Source: Pseudomonadota bacterium (GTDB lineage: Bacteria > Pseudomonadota > Alphaproteobacteria > Caulobacterales > Caulobacteraceae). Taken from it: a DNA stretch of 9,959 bases. The notes under the pieces are model-generated. The model made no database searches and had not been told where the DNA came from. It saw nothing but the letters and a program-made list of their open reading frames with translations. Position 1 is the first letter of the stretch, and the number at the start of each line of letters is the position of its first letter. The position numbers were made by a program, and so were the translations under genes. Below, piece by piece: positions 1 through 7,199 of this stretch. The DNA is taken from NCBI GenBank assembly GCA_023434015.1, contig JAEYTM010000145.1, forward strand, positions 1 through 9,959, in the 5' to 3' direction.

Positions 1-412
1 GCAGGCGGTTCTGCAGGGCGATCTCCTGGGCGCGGAGATGCTTCTTCACCGTCAGGGGGAAGTAGGCGCCGCCCTTCACCGTCGCGTCGTTGGCGACGAT
101 CATCGCCTCGCGGCCGGACACGCGGCCTATGCCCGCGATCAGGCCTGCGGCCGGGGCCTCGCCGTCATAGATGCCGAAGGCGACGAACTGGCCGACTTCC
201 AGGAATGGGGAGCCCGGGTCCAGCAGCCGCATCACCCGCTCACGCGGCAGCAGCTTGCCGCGCGCCGTATGACGCTTGCGGCTCTCTTCCGGTCCGCCGA
301 GGGCCGCCTCGCGCGACCGCTCGCGCAGCTGCTCGACCAGGGCGCGGTTGGCGGCGGCGTTGGCCGCGAAGCCTTCGGAGGCGGGATCGACGGCGGTGGC
401 GAGCTTCCTCAT
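1..412 (-). CDS. mccB: Methylcrotonyl-CoA carboxylase beta subunit (partial, N-terminal 137 residues)
   Basis: This is the carboxyltransferase subunit of a biotin-dependent acyl-CoA carboxylase. The methylcrotonyl-CoA enzyme transfers carboxyl from biotin to 3-methylcrotonyl-CoA in leucine breakdown. The frame opens at the ATG whose complement is 410-412 and stays open to the left edge, so the C-terminal three quarters are missing. Visible family signatures are HTARGKLLPRERV (residues 48-60), LLDPGSPFLEVG (63-74), YDGEAPAAGLIAGIGRVSGRE (82-102) and IVANDATVKGGAYFPLTVKKHLRAQEIA (105-132). The last stretch, with its TVKKHLRAQEIA segment, is characteristic of MCC beta rather than propionyl-CoA carboxylase. 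A purine-rich AAAGAG about 9 bases before the ATG could serve as ribosome binding site. It is divergent from glcDEF. The partner biotin-carrying alpha subunit is not in the window. The substrate call rests on remembered family motifs; a related acyl-CoA carboxylase is the alternative. Confidence 0.9.
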   Translation of the reverse strand, partial: MRKLATAVDPASEGFAANAAANRALVEQLRERSREAALGGPEESRKRHTARGKLLPRERVMRLLDPGSPFLEVGQFVAFGIYDGEAPAAGLIAGIGRVSGREAMIVANDATVKGGAYFPLTVKKHLRAQEIALQNRL

Positions 413-647
413 TCGCGAACAACTCTTTCAGCGACGCCCGACGGGTTGGACCGTTCTGCCAGCAATCCGGCAAGTCGCGCAATAACCGGCCTGAATGGGA
501 GACGGCGCGGCGGGCGCCCGGCGGAGCTAAAGACCGGCGATGCGGCGCAGGCCTGCGTCATTCCGTGAGCGCACCCCGGCGTGGATCGTCCGGGCCCCAG
601 GTAAAGGGCTGGAGCCGGCGCACGAACTTTGGTTAGTGGGCGGCCGG
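413..647. promoter_or_regulatory. Divergent intergenic region between mccB and glcD
   Basis: These 235 bases separate the divergent starts of mccB and glcD, so both promoters should lie here. I cannot assign convincing -35/-10 boxes. Visible elements are a perfect 10-bp palindrome CGGGCGCCCG at 511-520 and a short GGT-TGG-ACC inverted repeat at 444-452. Both are common by chance at this base composition. An in-frame ATG at 540 could extend GlcD by 36 residues, but that stretch resembles no GlcD N-terminus. I treat it as untranslated leader. Confidence 0.4.
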
Positions 648-2135
648 ATGAAAATGCCCGTTCCAGACGCCGACCTGATCGCCCGCAAAGGAGAGATCCT
701 CCGCGCGCTCAGCAAGATTGTGCCCGGCGAGGGCGTGATCGGCGACGCGGAGGGGCTGGTTCCGTTCGAATCGGACGCGCTGGCGGCCTATCGCCAGCGT
801 CCGCTGGCGGTGGTGTTGCCGGAGACCACCGAACAGGTCAGCCGCATCCTGGCCTGGTGCGGCCAGAACGGGGTGAAGGTGGTGCCGCGCGGCGCCGGCA
901 CCTCCCTGTCCGGCGGCGCGCTCCCGCTGGAGGACGGGATCGTCCTCGGCCTGTCGAAGTTCAACCGCATCCTCGAGATCGACTACGACAACCGCTGCGC
1001 GGTGGTGCAGCCGGGCGTCACCAACCTCGGCATCACCCAGGCGGTGCAGGCGGACGGCTTCTATTATGCGCCCGACCCGTCCAGTCAGATCGCCTGCACC
1101 ATCGGCGGCAACGTGGCCGAGAATTCCGGCGGCGTGCACTGCCTGAAGTACGGCCTGACCACCAACAACCTGCTCGGCTGCGAGATCGTGCTGATGAGCG
1201 GCGAGGTGGTGCGGCTGGGGGGCAAGGCGTTCGATGCGGCCGGCTACGACCTGATGGGCATCGTCACCGGCTCCGAGGGGCTGCTGGGCGTGGTGACCGA
1301 GGTCACGGTGCGACTGCTGCCAAGGCCCGAGACCGCCCAGGCCCTGCTGATCGCCTTCAGTTCGGTGGAGGCGGCGGGCGCCTGCGTGGCCGACATCATC
1401 GGCGCGGGGGTGATCCCGGCGGGACTGGAGATGATGGACAAGCCGGCGATCGTCGCCGCCGAGGCCTTCGTCCAGGTCGGCTATCCCATCGACGCCGAGG
1501 CGCTGCTGATCTGCGAGCTGGACGGGCCGGAGGCCGAGTGCGCCGAGCTGTCCGAGCATGTCCTGGCCCTGGCCCAGGCGCGGGGCGCGGACAGCGTGCG
1601 GGTCTCCACCAGCGAGGCCGAGCGGCTGGCCTTCTGGGCGGGCCGCAAGGCCGCCTTCCCGGCGGTGGGCCGGATCTCCAACGACTATTTCTGCATGGAT
1701 GGCACGATCCCGCGCCGCCAGCTGCCGGCGGTGCTGTCGGCGATGCAGGAGATGTCCGTGAAGTACGACCTGCGGGTCGCCAACGTCTTCCACGCCGGCG
1801 ACGGCAACCTGCACCCGCTGATCCTCTACGACGCCGACCAGCCCGGGCAGCTGGAGCGGGCCGAGGCCTTCGGCGCCGACATCCTCAAGCTCTGCGTCGC
1901 CGTAGGCGGGGTGCTGACCGGCGAGCATGGCGTGGGCGTGGAGAAGCGCGACCTGATGGGCGAGATGTTCTCAGAGGTCGACCTCAACAACCAGCAGCGG
2001 CTGAAGTGCGCCTTCGACCCCGACCTGCTGCTCAATCCCGGCAAGGTGTTCCCGCGTCTGCATCGCTGCGCGGAACTTGGGCGCGTGCATGTGCACCGCG
2101 GCCGTACCGCCTTCCCTGAGCTCCCACGGTTCTGA
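648..2135 (+). CDS. glcD: Glycolate oxidase subunit GlcD (FAD-linked)
   Basis: Catalytic flavoprotein subunit of the GlcDEF glycolate oxidase, which oxidises glycolate (and probably some other short 2-hydroxy acids) to glyoxylate and passes electrons through GlcF to the respiratory chain at the inner membrane. From the ATG at 648 it is 495 residues, close to the usual ~500. The N-terminal FAD-binding type 4 domain shows PRGAGTSLSGG (80-90), DPSSQIACTIGGNVAENSGG (143-162) and GIVTGSEGLLGVVTEVTVRLLP (204-225). The C-terminal FAD-oxidase domain shows HAGDGNLHP (382-390), GEHGVGVEKRDLM (425-437) and DPDLLLNPGKVFP (457-469). The tail LHRCAELGRVHVH is typical of GlcD and separates it from D-lactate dehydrogenases. 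The start is uncertain: ATGs at 648 and 654 are both possible and the upstream G-rich ribosome site is weak. Its stop overlaps the glcE start by one base. Confidence 0.94.
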   Translation: MKMPVPDADLIARKGEILRALSKIVPGEGVIGDAEGLVPFESDALAAYRQRPLAVVLPETTEQVSRILAWCGQNGVKVVPRGAGTSLSGGALPLEDGIVLGLSKFNRILEIDYDNRCAVVQPGVTNLGITQAVQADGFYYAPDPSSQIACTIGGNVAENSGGVHCLKYGLTTNNLLGCEIVLMSGEVVRLGGKAFDAAGYDLMGIVTGSEGLLGVVTEVTVRLLPRPETAQALLIAFSSVEAAGACVADIIGAGVIPAGLEMMDKPAIVAAEAFVQVGYPIDAEALLICELDGPEAECAELSEHVLALAQARGADSVRVSTSEAERLAFWAGRKAAFPAVGRISNDYFCMDGTIPRRQLPAVLSAMQEMSVKYDLRVANVFHAGDGNLHPLILYDADQPGQLERAEAFGADILKLCVAVGGVLTGEHGVGVEKRDLMGEMFSEVDLNNQQRLKCAFDPDLLLNPGKVFPRLHRCAELGRVHVHRGRTAFPELPRF

Positions 2136-3316
2136 TGCAGCGGGTGGTCACGCGTATGGAGGCGCCGACGGGCGCCGAGGGCGTCCAGACGCTGGTGGCC
2201 TCGGCCATCGAGCAGCGCTGGCGGATCGAAGTGGTCGGCGGCGGCACCAAGCGCTCCATCGGTCCGGTGTCGAAGCCGGACGTCATGCTGTCGCTGGCGG
2301 CGATGGACGGGGTGATCGACTACGCGCCGGAGGAGCTGGTGCTGACCGTTCAGGCCGGCGCCAGGCTGGCCGACCTGGAGCGGCTGACGGCCGGGCACGG
2401 CCAGATGCTGCCGTTCGAACCGCCGCACCTGACCGGCCTGCTGGGCCGGCCGGGACAGCCGACCATCGGCGGGGCGCTTTCGACCAATCTCTCGGGCCCG
2501 CGCCGCCTCCGGGCGGGGGCGGCGCGCGCCCCCTTCCTGGGCGTCGAGGCGGTGAACGGGCGGGGGGAGCTGTTCAGGGCCGGCGGCAAGGTGGTGAAGA
2601 ACGTCACCGGCTATGACCTTTCCAAGCTGGTCGCCGGCGCCTGGGGCACCCTGGCGGTGATGACCGAGGTGACGCTGAAGGTGCTGCCGGCGCCGCGCGC
2701 CGAGGTCACGCTGATGATCTTCGGCATGGACGACCGGCATGCCGGCGAAGCGATGTCGCGGGCGATGAACGCCCGCGTGGAGGCGTCCGCCGCGGCGCAT
2801 CTGCCGGAATTTGCGGCGCGATGCCCGCCGCTGGCCGCCGACATGCCGGTGACGGCGGTGCGGATCGAGGGCTTCGAGGCCTCGGTGGCCGCCCGCGTCG
2901 AGGCGCTGACGGCGGTGCTGAAGGTCTATGGCCGGGTGGAGCGGCTGGACGCCGGACACAGCCGCGACTTCTGGCGCTCGGTGCGGGAAGTGGAATGTTT
3001 CGCGGCCGATCCGCGACCCTTGTGGCGCCTGTCCGTGCCGCCGGCGTCAGGCTGGCGGGTCGCGGAGGCCCTGGCCGGGGACGTAGTCTACGACTGGGCC
3101 GGCGGGCTGGTCTGGCTGCTGCCCGATCCGGGGGTCGGGCCGGCGCAGATCCATGCCGCCGCGCGCTCGCTGGGCGGGCATGCGGCGCAGTTTCGCGGCG
3201 AGGGCGCCGGCTTCGCGCCGGCCGAAGGCGCGCTCGGCGCCCTGTCGCAGCGGGTCAAGGCGGCCTTCGATCCCCACGGCGTCCTGAATCCAGGCCGGCT
3301 GGCGGGAGAGGCCTGA
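2135..3316 (+). CDS. glcE: Glycolate oxidase subunit GlcE (FAD-binding)
   Basis: Second flavin subunit of the glycolate oxidase complex. It is a shortened homologue of GlcD (393 residues as called) that keeps the FAD-binding half and has a much reduced C-terminal part. FAD-domain motifs are EVVGGGTKRSIG (32-43), DYAPEELVLTVQAGARLADLE (62-82), PTIGGALSTNLSGPRR (109-124) and GKVVKNVTGYDLSKLVAGAWGTLAVMTEVTLKVLP (151-185). It ends AAFDPHGVLNPGRL, the family's C-terminal signature. The ATG at 2135 shares its A with the glcD TGA stop (TGATG), which favours translational coupling. An in-frame ATG at 2156 (residue 8) would give MEAPTGAEGVQ and is a reasonable alternative start. It sits between glcD and glcF, as in known glc operons. 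Confidence 0.93.
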   Translation: MQRVVTRMEAPTGAEGVQTLVASAIEQRWRIEVVGGGTKRSIGPVSKPDVMLSLAAMDGVIDYAPEELVLTVQAGARLADLERLTAGHGQMLPFEPPHLTGLLGRPGQPTIGGALSTNLSGPRRLRAGAARAPFLGVEAVNGRGELFRAGGKVVKNVTGYDLSKLVAGAWGTLAVMTEVTLKVLPAPRAEVTLMIFGMDDRHAGEAMSRAMNARVEASAAAHLPEFAARCPPLAADMPVTAVRIEGFEASVAARVEALTAVLKVYGRVERLDAGHSRDFWRSVREVECFAADPRPLWRLSVPPASGWRVAEALAGDVVYDWAGGLVWLLPDPGVGPAQIHAAARSLGGHAAQFRGEGAGFAPAEGALGALSQRVKAAFDPHGVLNPGRLAGEA

Positions 3317-3317
3317 C

Positions 3318-4640
3318 ATGCAGACCGCGTTCACGCCCGAGCAAATGGCCGATCCCGAGTTCGCCGCCTCGCACGGCCAGATCCGCAAGTGCGTCCACTG
3401 CGGCTTCTGCACCTCTACCTGCCCGACCTACGCCCTGCTCGGCGACGAGCGTGACAGCCCCCGCGGCCGGATCGAGCTGATCCGCTCGATGCTGGAAAAG
3501 CCCGACGAGGCGCCATCCAGGACCACGGTCACCCACATCGACCGCTGCCTGTCGTGCCTTTCCTGCAAGACCACCTGCCCGTCCGGCGTGAACTACGCGC
3601 AGCTGATCGGCCATGCGCGGGCGCACATCGAGGAAACCTATCGGCGGCCGTGGCCGGAGCGCCTGGTTCGCGCGCTGATTCCGCAGGTGCTGGCCTATCC
3701 GAAGCGGCTGCGCGCAGCCCTGGCTCTCGGCCGCCTGGCCCGGCCGCTCGTCCCGGTGCTGGACGGCCTGAAGCTGACGACGCTGGCGACCATGCTGCGC
3801 CTGGTGCCGGAGGTCGGACCACAGGGCGCGACGGCGGTGAGGCCGCAGACGCCGGCCGACCCGCGCGGGCGGGTGGCGTTGCTGCGCGGCTGCGTTGAAC
3901 CGGCCATGGCGCCGCAGATCCGCGCGGCGGCGATCCGGTTGCTGAACCGCGCGGGCTACGAGGTCGTCGAGGCCGCGGGCGAGGGATGCTGCGGCGCCCT
4001 TTCGGAACATCTGGGCCGGGCGGACGAGGCCCAGACCTTCGCCCAGGCCAATGTGCGGGCCTGGCGTCAGGCCGGACGGCTGGACGCAATCATCACCACC
4101 GCCGCGGGCTGCGGGACCATGCTCAAGGCCTACGGCCACGCCCTGGCTTCAGACAGCCAGCTGGCGGCCGAGGGCGCGCGGGCGGGCGACATCGCCCGCG
4201 ACATCATGGAATTCCTCGGTGAGGTCGGCCTGCCGCCGGTCGCGCGACCCCACGCCCTGACCGTGGCCTATCACGCGCCCTGTTCGCTGCAGCATGGCCA
4301 GGGGGTGCGCGCGGCGCCGCAGCGGCTGCTGGCCGAAGCCGGCTACACCGTCCGCGAGGTTCCCGAGGGGCACCTCTGCTGCGGCTCGGCCGGCGTCTAC
4401 AACATCCTGCAGCCGGAGCTCGCCGGGCGTTTGCGCGACCGCAAGGCGGCCAACATCGCGCGCACCGCGCCCGATGTTGTCAGCGCCGGCAATATCGGTT
4501 GCATGGTGCAGATCGCCCCCGCGCTCGACGCGCCGGTGGTTCACCCGGTGGAACTGCTCGACTGGGCGACAGGCGGTCCGCGACCGGCCGCGCTCGATGC
4601 GGCGGCGGCGAAGCGGCCTGTCGCTCACTCCGGCGCGTAA
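3318..4640 (+). CDS. glcF: Glycolate oxidase iron-sulfur subunit GlcF
   Basis: Iron-sulfur electron-transfer subunit that takes electrons from the GlcD/GlcE flavins toward the quinone pool at the membrane; 440 residues. The N-terminal ferredoxin-like domain has two complete 4Fe-4S motifs: C25-C28-C31-C35 (CVHCGFCTSTCPTY) and C77-C80-C83-C87 (CLSCLSCKTTCPSG). The rest carries two cysteine-rich CCG-type domains, seen as RGCVEPAM, EGCCGALSEHLG and TAAGCGTML in the first, and YHAPCSLQHGQG, GHLCCGSAGVYNILQPELA and GNIGCM in the second. This layout is shared by GlcF, LutA and GlpC; the preceding glcD and glcE make GlcF the right name. A purine-rich GGGAGAGG at about 3304-3311 precedes the ATG at good spacing and decides the start. 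It begins one base after the glcE stop. Tandem hairpins begin directly after its TAA. Confidence 0.95.
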   Translation: MQTAFTPEQMADPEFAASHGQIRKCVHCGFCTSTCPTYALLGDERDSPRGRIELIRSMLEKPDEAPSRTTVTHIDRCLSCLSCKTTCPSGVNYAQLIGHARAHIEETYRRPWPERLVRALIPQVLAYPKRLRAALALGRLARPLVPVLDGLKLTTLATMLRLVPEVGPQGATAVRPQTPADPRGRVALLRGCVEPAMAPQIRAAAIRLLNRAGYEVVEAAGEGCCGALSEHLGRADEAQTFAQANVRAWRQAGRLDAIITTAAGCGTMLKAYGHALASDSQLAAEGARAGDIARDIMEFLGEVGLPPVARPHALTVAYHAPCSLQHGQGVRAAPQRLLAEAGYTVREVPEGHLCCGSAGVYNILQPELAGRLRDRKAANIARTAPDVVSAGNIGCMVQIAPALDAPVVHPVELLDWATGGPRPAALDAAAAKRPVAHSGA

Positions 4641-4834
4641 AGATCTTCCGGCGGCCGTTCCGCCGGGATCGGAGCTTCGGCTCCGCCCGCGCCGCTGAGG
4701 GGTGGTCGACGTGAACCGACGCGATGCTCGCGGTCGTCCGGCAACCGCGGCCGCGCGGCGCTGAGACGCTCGAGAAGGCGTTCGAGCGTCTCGTCCGACC
4801 CGGTAAGGTCAGGCTTGAGCTGTCGATCAGCCAT
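4625..4834 (-). CDS. Possible small hypothetical protein, 69 residues, convergent with glcF
   Basis: An open frame starting at the ATG complementary to 4832-4834, with GGGG just upstream, and ending in TGA at 4627-4625. Its last 16 bases overlap the glcF 3' end in the opposite direction. I do not recognise the product. It has an acidic-basic amphipathic stretch, DETLERLLERLSAA (about residues 14-27), that looks helical, then a Pro/Arg/Gly/Glu-rich tail ending PPEDLYAPE. There is no signal peptide, membrane segment or cysteine. By my hand count 48 of 69 codons end in G or C, lower than the adjoining operon appears to be but above random. Against it: three strong inverted repeats lie within it. 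A GTG at 4870 would add 12 residues. It is either a genuine small gene or chance coding over a structured untranslated region. Confidence 0.4.
   Translation of the reverse strand: MADRQLKPDLTGSDETLERLLERLSAARPRLPDDREHRVGSRRPPLSGAGGAEAPIPAERPPEDLYAPE
4642..4685 (+). terminator. Tandem hairpins after glcF (possible terminator)
   Basis: Two adjacent inverted repeats begin two bases after the glcF stop. The first (4642-4670) pairs GATC plus CCGGCGG with CCGCCGG plus GATC around a five-base loop, with a two-base bulge. The second (4670-4685) is CGGAGC-TTCG-GCTCCG, a 6-bp stem with a UUCG tetraloop, an unusually stable RNA fold. They share base 4670, so both cannot form fully at once. No T-run follows on the plus strand, so this is not a textbook Rho-independent terminator, but the position at the end of glcDEF suggests termination or mRNA 3'-end protection. 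The same bases lie inside the possible minus-strand small gene. Confidence 0.5.
4763..4792. repeat. 11-bp perfect inverted repeat
   Basis: GAGACGCTCGA at 4763-4773 is the exact reverse complement of TCGAGCGTCTC at 4782-4792, leaving an 8-base loop. Such a stem would be very stable in RNA from either strand. It lies in the glcF-MFS gap, inside the possible minus-strand gene, where it encodes the ETLERLLERL part of the helix. No T-run flanks it. A 10-bp palindrome, CGCGGCCGCG at 4746-4755, lies just before it. Confidence 0.7.
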
Positions 4835-4977
4835 GGCCCCATTATGCCCCGAAACGTAGGAGAACGCCACTTTGCGAGTCGGGCGCCCCGTGGACGGCTT
4901 CGCCGTGGCGCGCCCCGACGCCGAGGAATTCTCTTCCTGCGCCGGATACCGAAGCGGCGCCCGGAGTTGAGGCAGCG
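4835..4977. promoter_or_regulatory. Upstream region of the MFS gene
   Basis: This is the remainder of the 337-base gap between glcF and the MFS gene. Apart from the possible small gene described separately, I see no coding sequence in the gap. This part should carry the promoter of the MFS-exonuclease pair, but I cannot name -35/-10 boxes. A bulged hairpin is visible: GCGCC (4883-4887) with GGCGC (4907-4911), enclosing ACGGC-TTC-GCCGT (4894-4906). A GAGG at 4969-4972, five bases before the ATG, is a good ribosome binding site. Confidence 0.35.
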
Positions 4978-6426
4978 ATGAAGGCCGATATCTCCCCTAC
5001 CGACGCCGCGCCGGGCATCGAGCCTCAGGATGGCCTGCCGGCGCCGCGGCGCTACTGGTCGATCCTGGCGATCTGGCTGGCCATCACCATGTCTGTCCTG
5101 GACGGCTCGATCGCCAATGTGGCCCTGCCGACGATCGCGCGCGACCTGGGCTCCAGCCCAGCCGCCTCGATCTGGATCGTCAACGCCTACCAGCTCGCCG
5201 TGACCGTGGCCCTGCTGCCGATGGCGGCCCTGGGCGACAAGCTGGGCTACCGGCGGGTCTATATCGCCGGCCTGTGCGTGTTCACCTTAGGCTCGCTGCT
5301 GTGCGCCCTGTCGGGCTCGCTGAACGAACTCGCCGCGGCGCGGGTGGTCCAGGGGCTGGGCGCGGCTGGCGTGCTGAGCATCAACAGCGCCCTGGTGCGG
5401 TTTACCTACCCGAAGCGGATGCTCGGGCGCGGGATCGGGCTCAATGCGGTGGTCATTTCCATCGCAGCGGCTCTCGGCCCGACGGTGGCGGCGGCGGTCC
5501 TGGCGGTCGGGCCGTGGGAGTGGCTGTTCGCGGTGAACGTGCCGCTGGGGCTGCTGACCCTGGTCATCGCCGCCTGCGCGCTGCCGCGGACGCCGGGCTC
5601 GGGGCGACGGTTCGACATCCTGTCGGCGGTGCTCAACACCCTGACCTTCGGCGGACTGATCTTCGGCGCCGAACGGATCGTTCGCGACGGGTTCGGCGAG
5701 GGCGCGGCGATCCTGGCGGCGGGAGCCGTGGCCGGGGTCTTCCTGGTGCGGCGAGAGCTGCGGCGCCCCGCGCCCCTTGTCCCCTTCGACCTGCTGCGGA
5801 TCCCGATCTTCGGCCTTTCGATCGCCACCTCGATCGTCTCCTTCGCCGCCCAGATGCTGGCCTATGTGGCGCTGCCCTTCTACTTCCAGAGCCAGCTGGG
5901 CCGCAGCGCCGTCGAGATCGGCCTGCTGATGACCCCCTGGCCCCTGGCCGTGGGCGTCGCCGCCCCGATCGCCGGTCGTCTGTCCGACCGCTATCCGGCC
6001 GGGGCGCTGGGGAGCCTCGGCCTCGGGGTCTTCGCGGTCGGGCTGTTCCTGCTGTCGCAGATTCCGCCGGGGGCCAGCGACCTCGACATCGTCTGGCGGA
6101 TGGCGGTGTGCGGCCTCGGCTTCGGCTTCTTCCAGGCCCCGAACAACCGCGCCCTGGTGAGCGCCGCCCCGCTTCACCGCAGCGGCGCGGCCGGCGGCAT
6201 GCTGGCCACGGCCCGTCTGCTGGGACAGACCGCCGGCGCTGTGACCACGGCGGCCTATTTCCACCTTGCCGGCATGGGCGGGGCGGTCCTGGCCCTGATC
6301 ACCGCCTCGGCGATCGCGGGGGCGGCCGCGGTGATCAGCCTGCTGCGACTGCGGCTGGGGCGTCCGCCCGGCGGGACGGGCCGGCCGGACGCCGGGGTAA
6401 GCGAGGTGGCGGTCGGACCCTCATGA
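4978..6426 (+). CDS. MFS transporter, DHA2 (EmrB/QacA-like) drug:proton antiporter family
   Basis: Inner-membrane exporter of 482 residues, the size and layout of the 14-helix DHA2 family, which expels lipophilic drugs or metabolites using the proton gradient. The substrate cannot be read from sequence. Helix 1 carries LDGSIANVALPTIARDL (41-57), the D1 motif with its conserved Asp42. Motif A is GDKLGYRRVY (86-95), motif B-like ARVVQGLGAAGV (121-132) and the motif C region LGPTVAAAVLAVGPWEWLFAVNVPLG (166-191) in helix 5, lacking the second glycine pair of the usual GPxxGG. Hydrophobic segments recur to about residue 457, followed by a Gly/Pro-rich cytoplasmic tail. The start at 4978 is supported by GAGG five bases upstream. 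Its stop overlaps the next gene's start by four bases (ATGA), implying co-translation. No membrane-fusion (EmrA) or TetR/MarR regulator gene is adjacent, so it probably works as a single-component pump. Confidence 0.9.
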   Translation: MKADISPTDAAPGIEPQDGLPAPRRYWSILAIWLAITMSVLDGSIANVALPTIARDLGSSPAASIWIVNAYQLAVTVALLPMAALGDKLGYRRVYIAGLCVFTLGSLLCALSGSLNELAAARVVQGLGAAGVLSINSALVRFTYPKRMLGRGIGLNAVVISIAAALGPTVAAAVLAVGPWEWLFAVNVPLGLLTLVIAACALPRTPGSGRRFDILSAVLNTLTFGGLIFGAERIVRDGFGEGAAILAAGAVAGVFLVRRELRRPAPLVPFDLLRIPIFGLSIATSIVSFAAQMLAYVALPFYFQSQLGRSAVEIGLLMTPWPLAVGVAAPIAGRLSDRYPAGALGSLGLGVFAVGLFLLSQIPPGASDLDIVWRMAVCGLGFGFFQAPNNRALVSAAPLHRSGAAGGMLATARLLGQTAGAVTTAAYFHLAGMGGAVLALITASAIAGAAAVISLLRLRLGRPPGGTGRPDAGVSEVAVGPS

Positions 6427-7199
6427 AGATCGCGACGTTCAACATCAACGACGTCAACCGGCGGCTGCCCAATCTGCTGGCCTGGCTGGCGCGGGCCCGG
6501 CCGGACGTGGCCTGTCTGCAGGAGCTGAAGACGAGCGACGCCGGCTTTCCGGCCGCGGCGCTGCGCGAGGCCGGCTACGACGCGGTCTGGCGTGGAGAGC
6601 CGCGTTGGAACGGCGTGGCGATCCTGGCGCGCGGCGGCGCGCCGATCCTGACCCGCCGCAGCCTGCCCGGCGATCCGGAAGATGGCCAGAGCCGCTACAT
6701 CGAGGCGGCGGTGTCCGGGGTGGTGGTCGGCTGCCTCTACCTGCCCAACGGCAATCCCCAGCCGGGGCCGAAGTTCGCCTACAAGCTGGCCTGGTTCGAG
6801 CGGCTGATCGCCCATGCCGCCGGACTGCGCGCCCTGGGCGCGCCGGCGGTGCTGGCCGGCGATTTCAACGTCGTTCCGACCGATCGCGACATCTATCCGA
6901 CCCGGTCCTACGCCTCGAACGCCCTGGTTCAGCCACAGCCGCGCGAGGCCTTCGCCCGCCTGACCGCCCAGGGCTGGACCGACGCGCTGCGGGCGCTGCA
7001 TCCGGACGCGTCGATGTTCACCTTCTGGGACTATATGCGCGAACGCTGGCCCCGCGACGCCGGTCTGCGGCTGGACCACCTGTTGCTGAGCCCGGACCTA
7101 GCCGGCCGCATGGCCGACGCCGGCGTTGACCGTTGGGTGCGCGCGGAACCGGGCGCCAGCGACCATGCGCCAGCCTGGGTCAGGCTGCGCGACGCCTAG
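6423..7199 (+). CDS. xth: Exodeoxyribonuclease III / AP endonuclease
   Basis: DNA-repair enzyme of the exonuclease III family (endonuclease/exonuclease/phosphatase fold), which incises DNA at abasic sites and removes 3'-blocking groups and nucleotides. It has 258 residues, near the usual ~260-270. The full catalytic set of the family is present: N7 (TFNIND), E34 (LQELK), Y106 (YLPNG), D147 and N149 (AGDFNVVPTD), D218-H219 (LRLDHLL) and the terminal D247-H248 (SDHAPAW). These match E. coli ExoIII N7, E34, Y109, D151, N153, D229 and H259 in order and spacing. The ATG at 6423 overlaps the MFS stop. The same frame is open upstream through the MFS gene, but the family N-terminus MKIATFNIN fixes the start here. 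Whether this or another paralogue is the main ExoIII cannot be told. Confidence 0.94.
   Translation: MKIATFNINDVNRRLPNLLAWLARARPDVACLQELKTSDAGFPAAALREAGYDAVWRGEPRWNGVAILARGGAPILTRRSLPGDPEDGQSRYIEAAVSGVVVGCLYLPNGNPQPGPKFAYKLAWFERLIAHAAGLRALGAPAVLAGDFNVVPTDRDIYPTRSYASNALVQPQPREAFARLTAQGWTDALRALHPDASMFTFWDYMRERWPRDAGLRLDHLLLSPDLAGRMADAGVDRWVRAEPGASDHAPAWVRLRDA

Noticed and set aside
444..452. GGT-TGG-ACC as a GntR-type operator upstream of glcD
   Set aside because: Only three paired bases per arm and no match to the outer positions of the FadR/GlcC-type consensus; expected often by chance.
540..647. 36-residue N-terminal extension of GlcD
   Set aside because: GlcD proteins are about 500 residues, which the start at 648 already gives. 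The extension does not resemble a GlcD N-terminus.
633..1928. A 431-codon open frame antisense to glcD
   Set aside because: GlcD is fully supported by motifs along its length. Long open antisense frames are expected from G/C-ending codons, and this one has His/Gln/Arg-rich composition without a domain.
1826..2959. A 377-codon open frame antisense to the glcD/glcE junction
   Set aside because: It covers two well-supported genes and has the low-complexity Arg/His/Gly composition typical of shadow frames.
4724..4981. 85-codon plus-strand open frame in the glcF-MFS gap
   Set aside because: It overlaps the MFS start codon, has Arg-rich composition and shows no ribosome site or recognisable motif.
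5274..6422. Upstream in-frame extension of xth through the MFS gene
   Set aside because: The extension reads as Arg/Gly/Ala-rich noise in an alternative frame of the transporter. The true ExoIII N-terminus begins at 6423.
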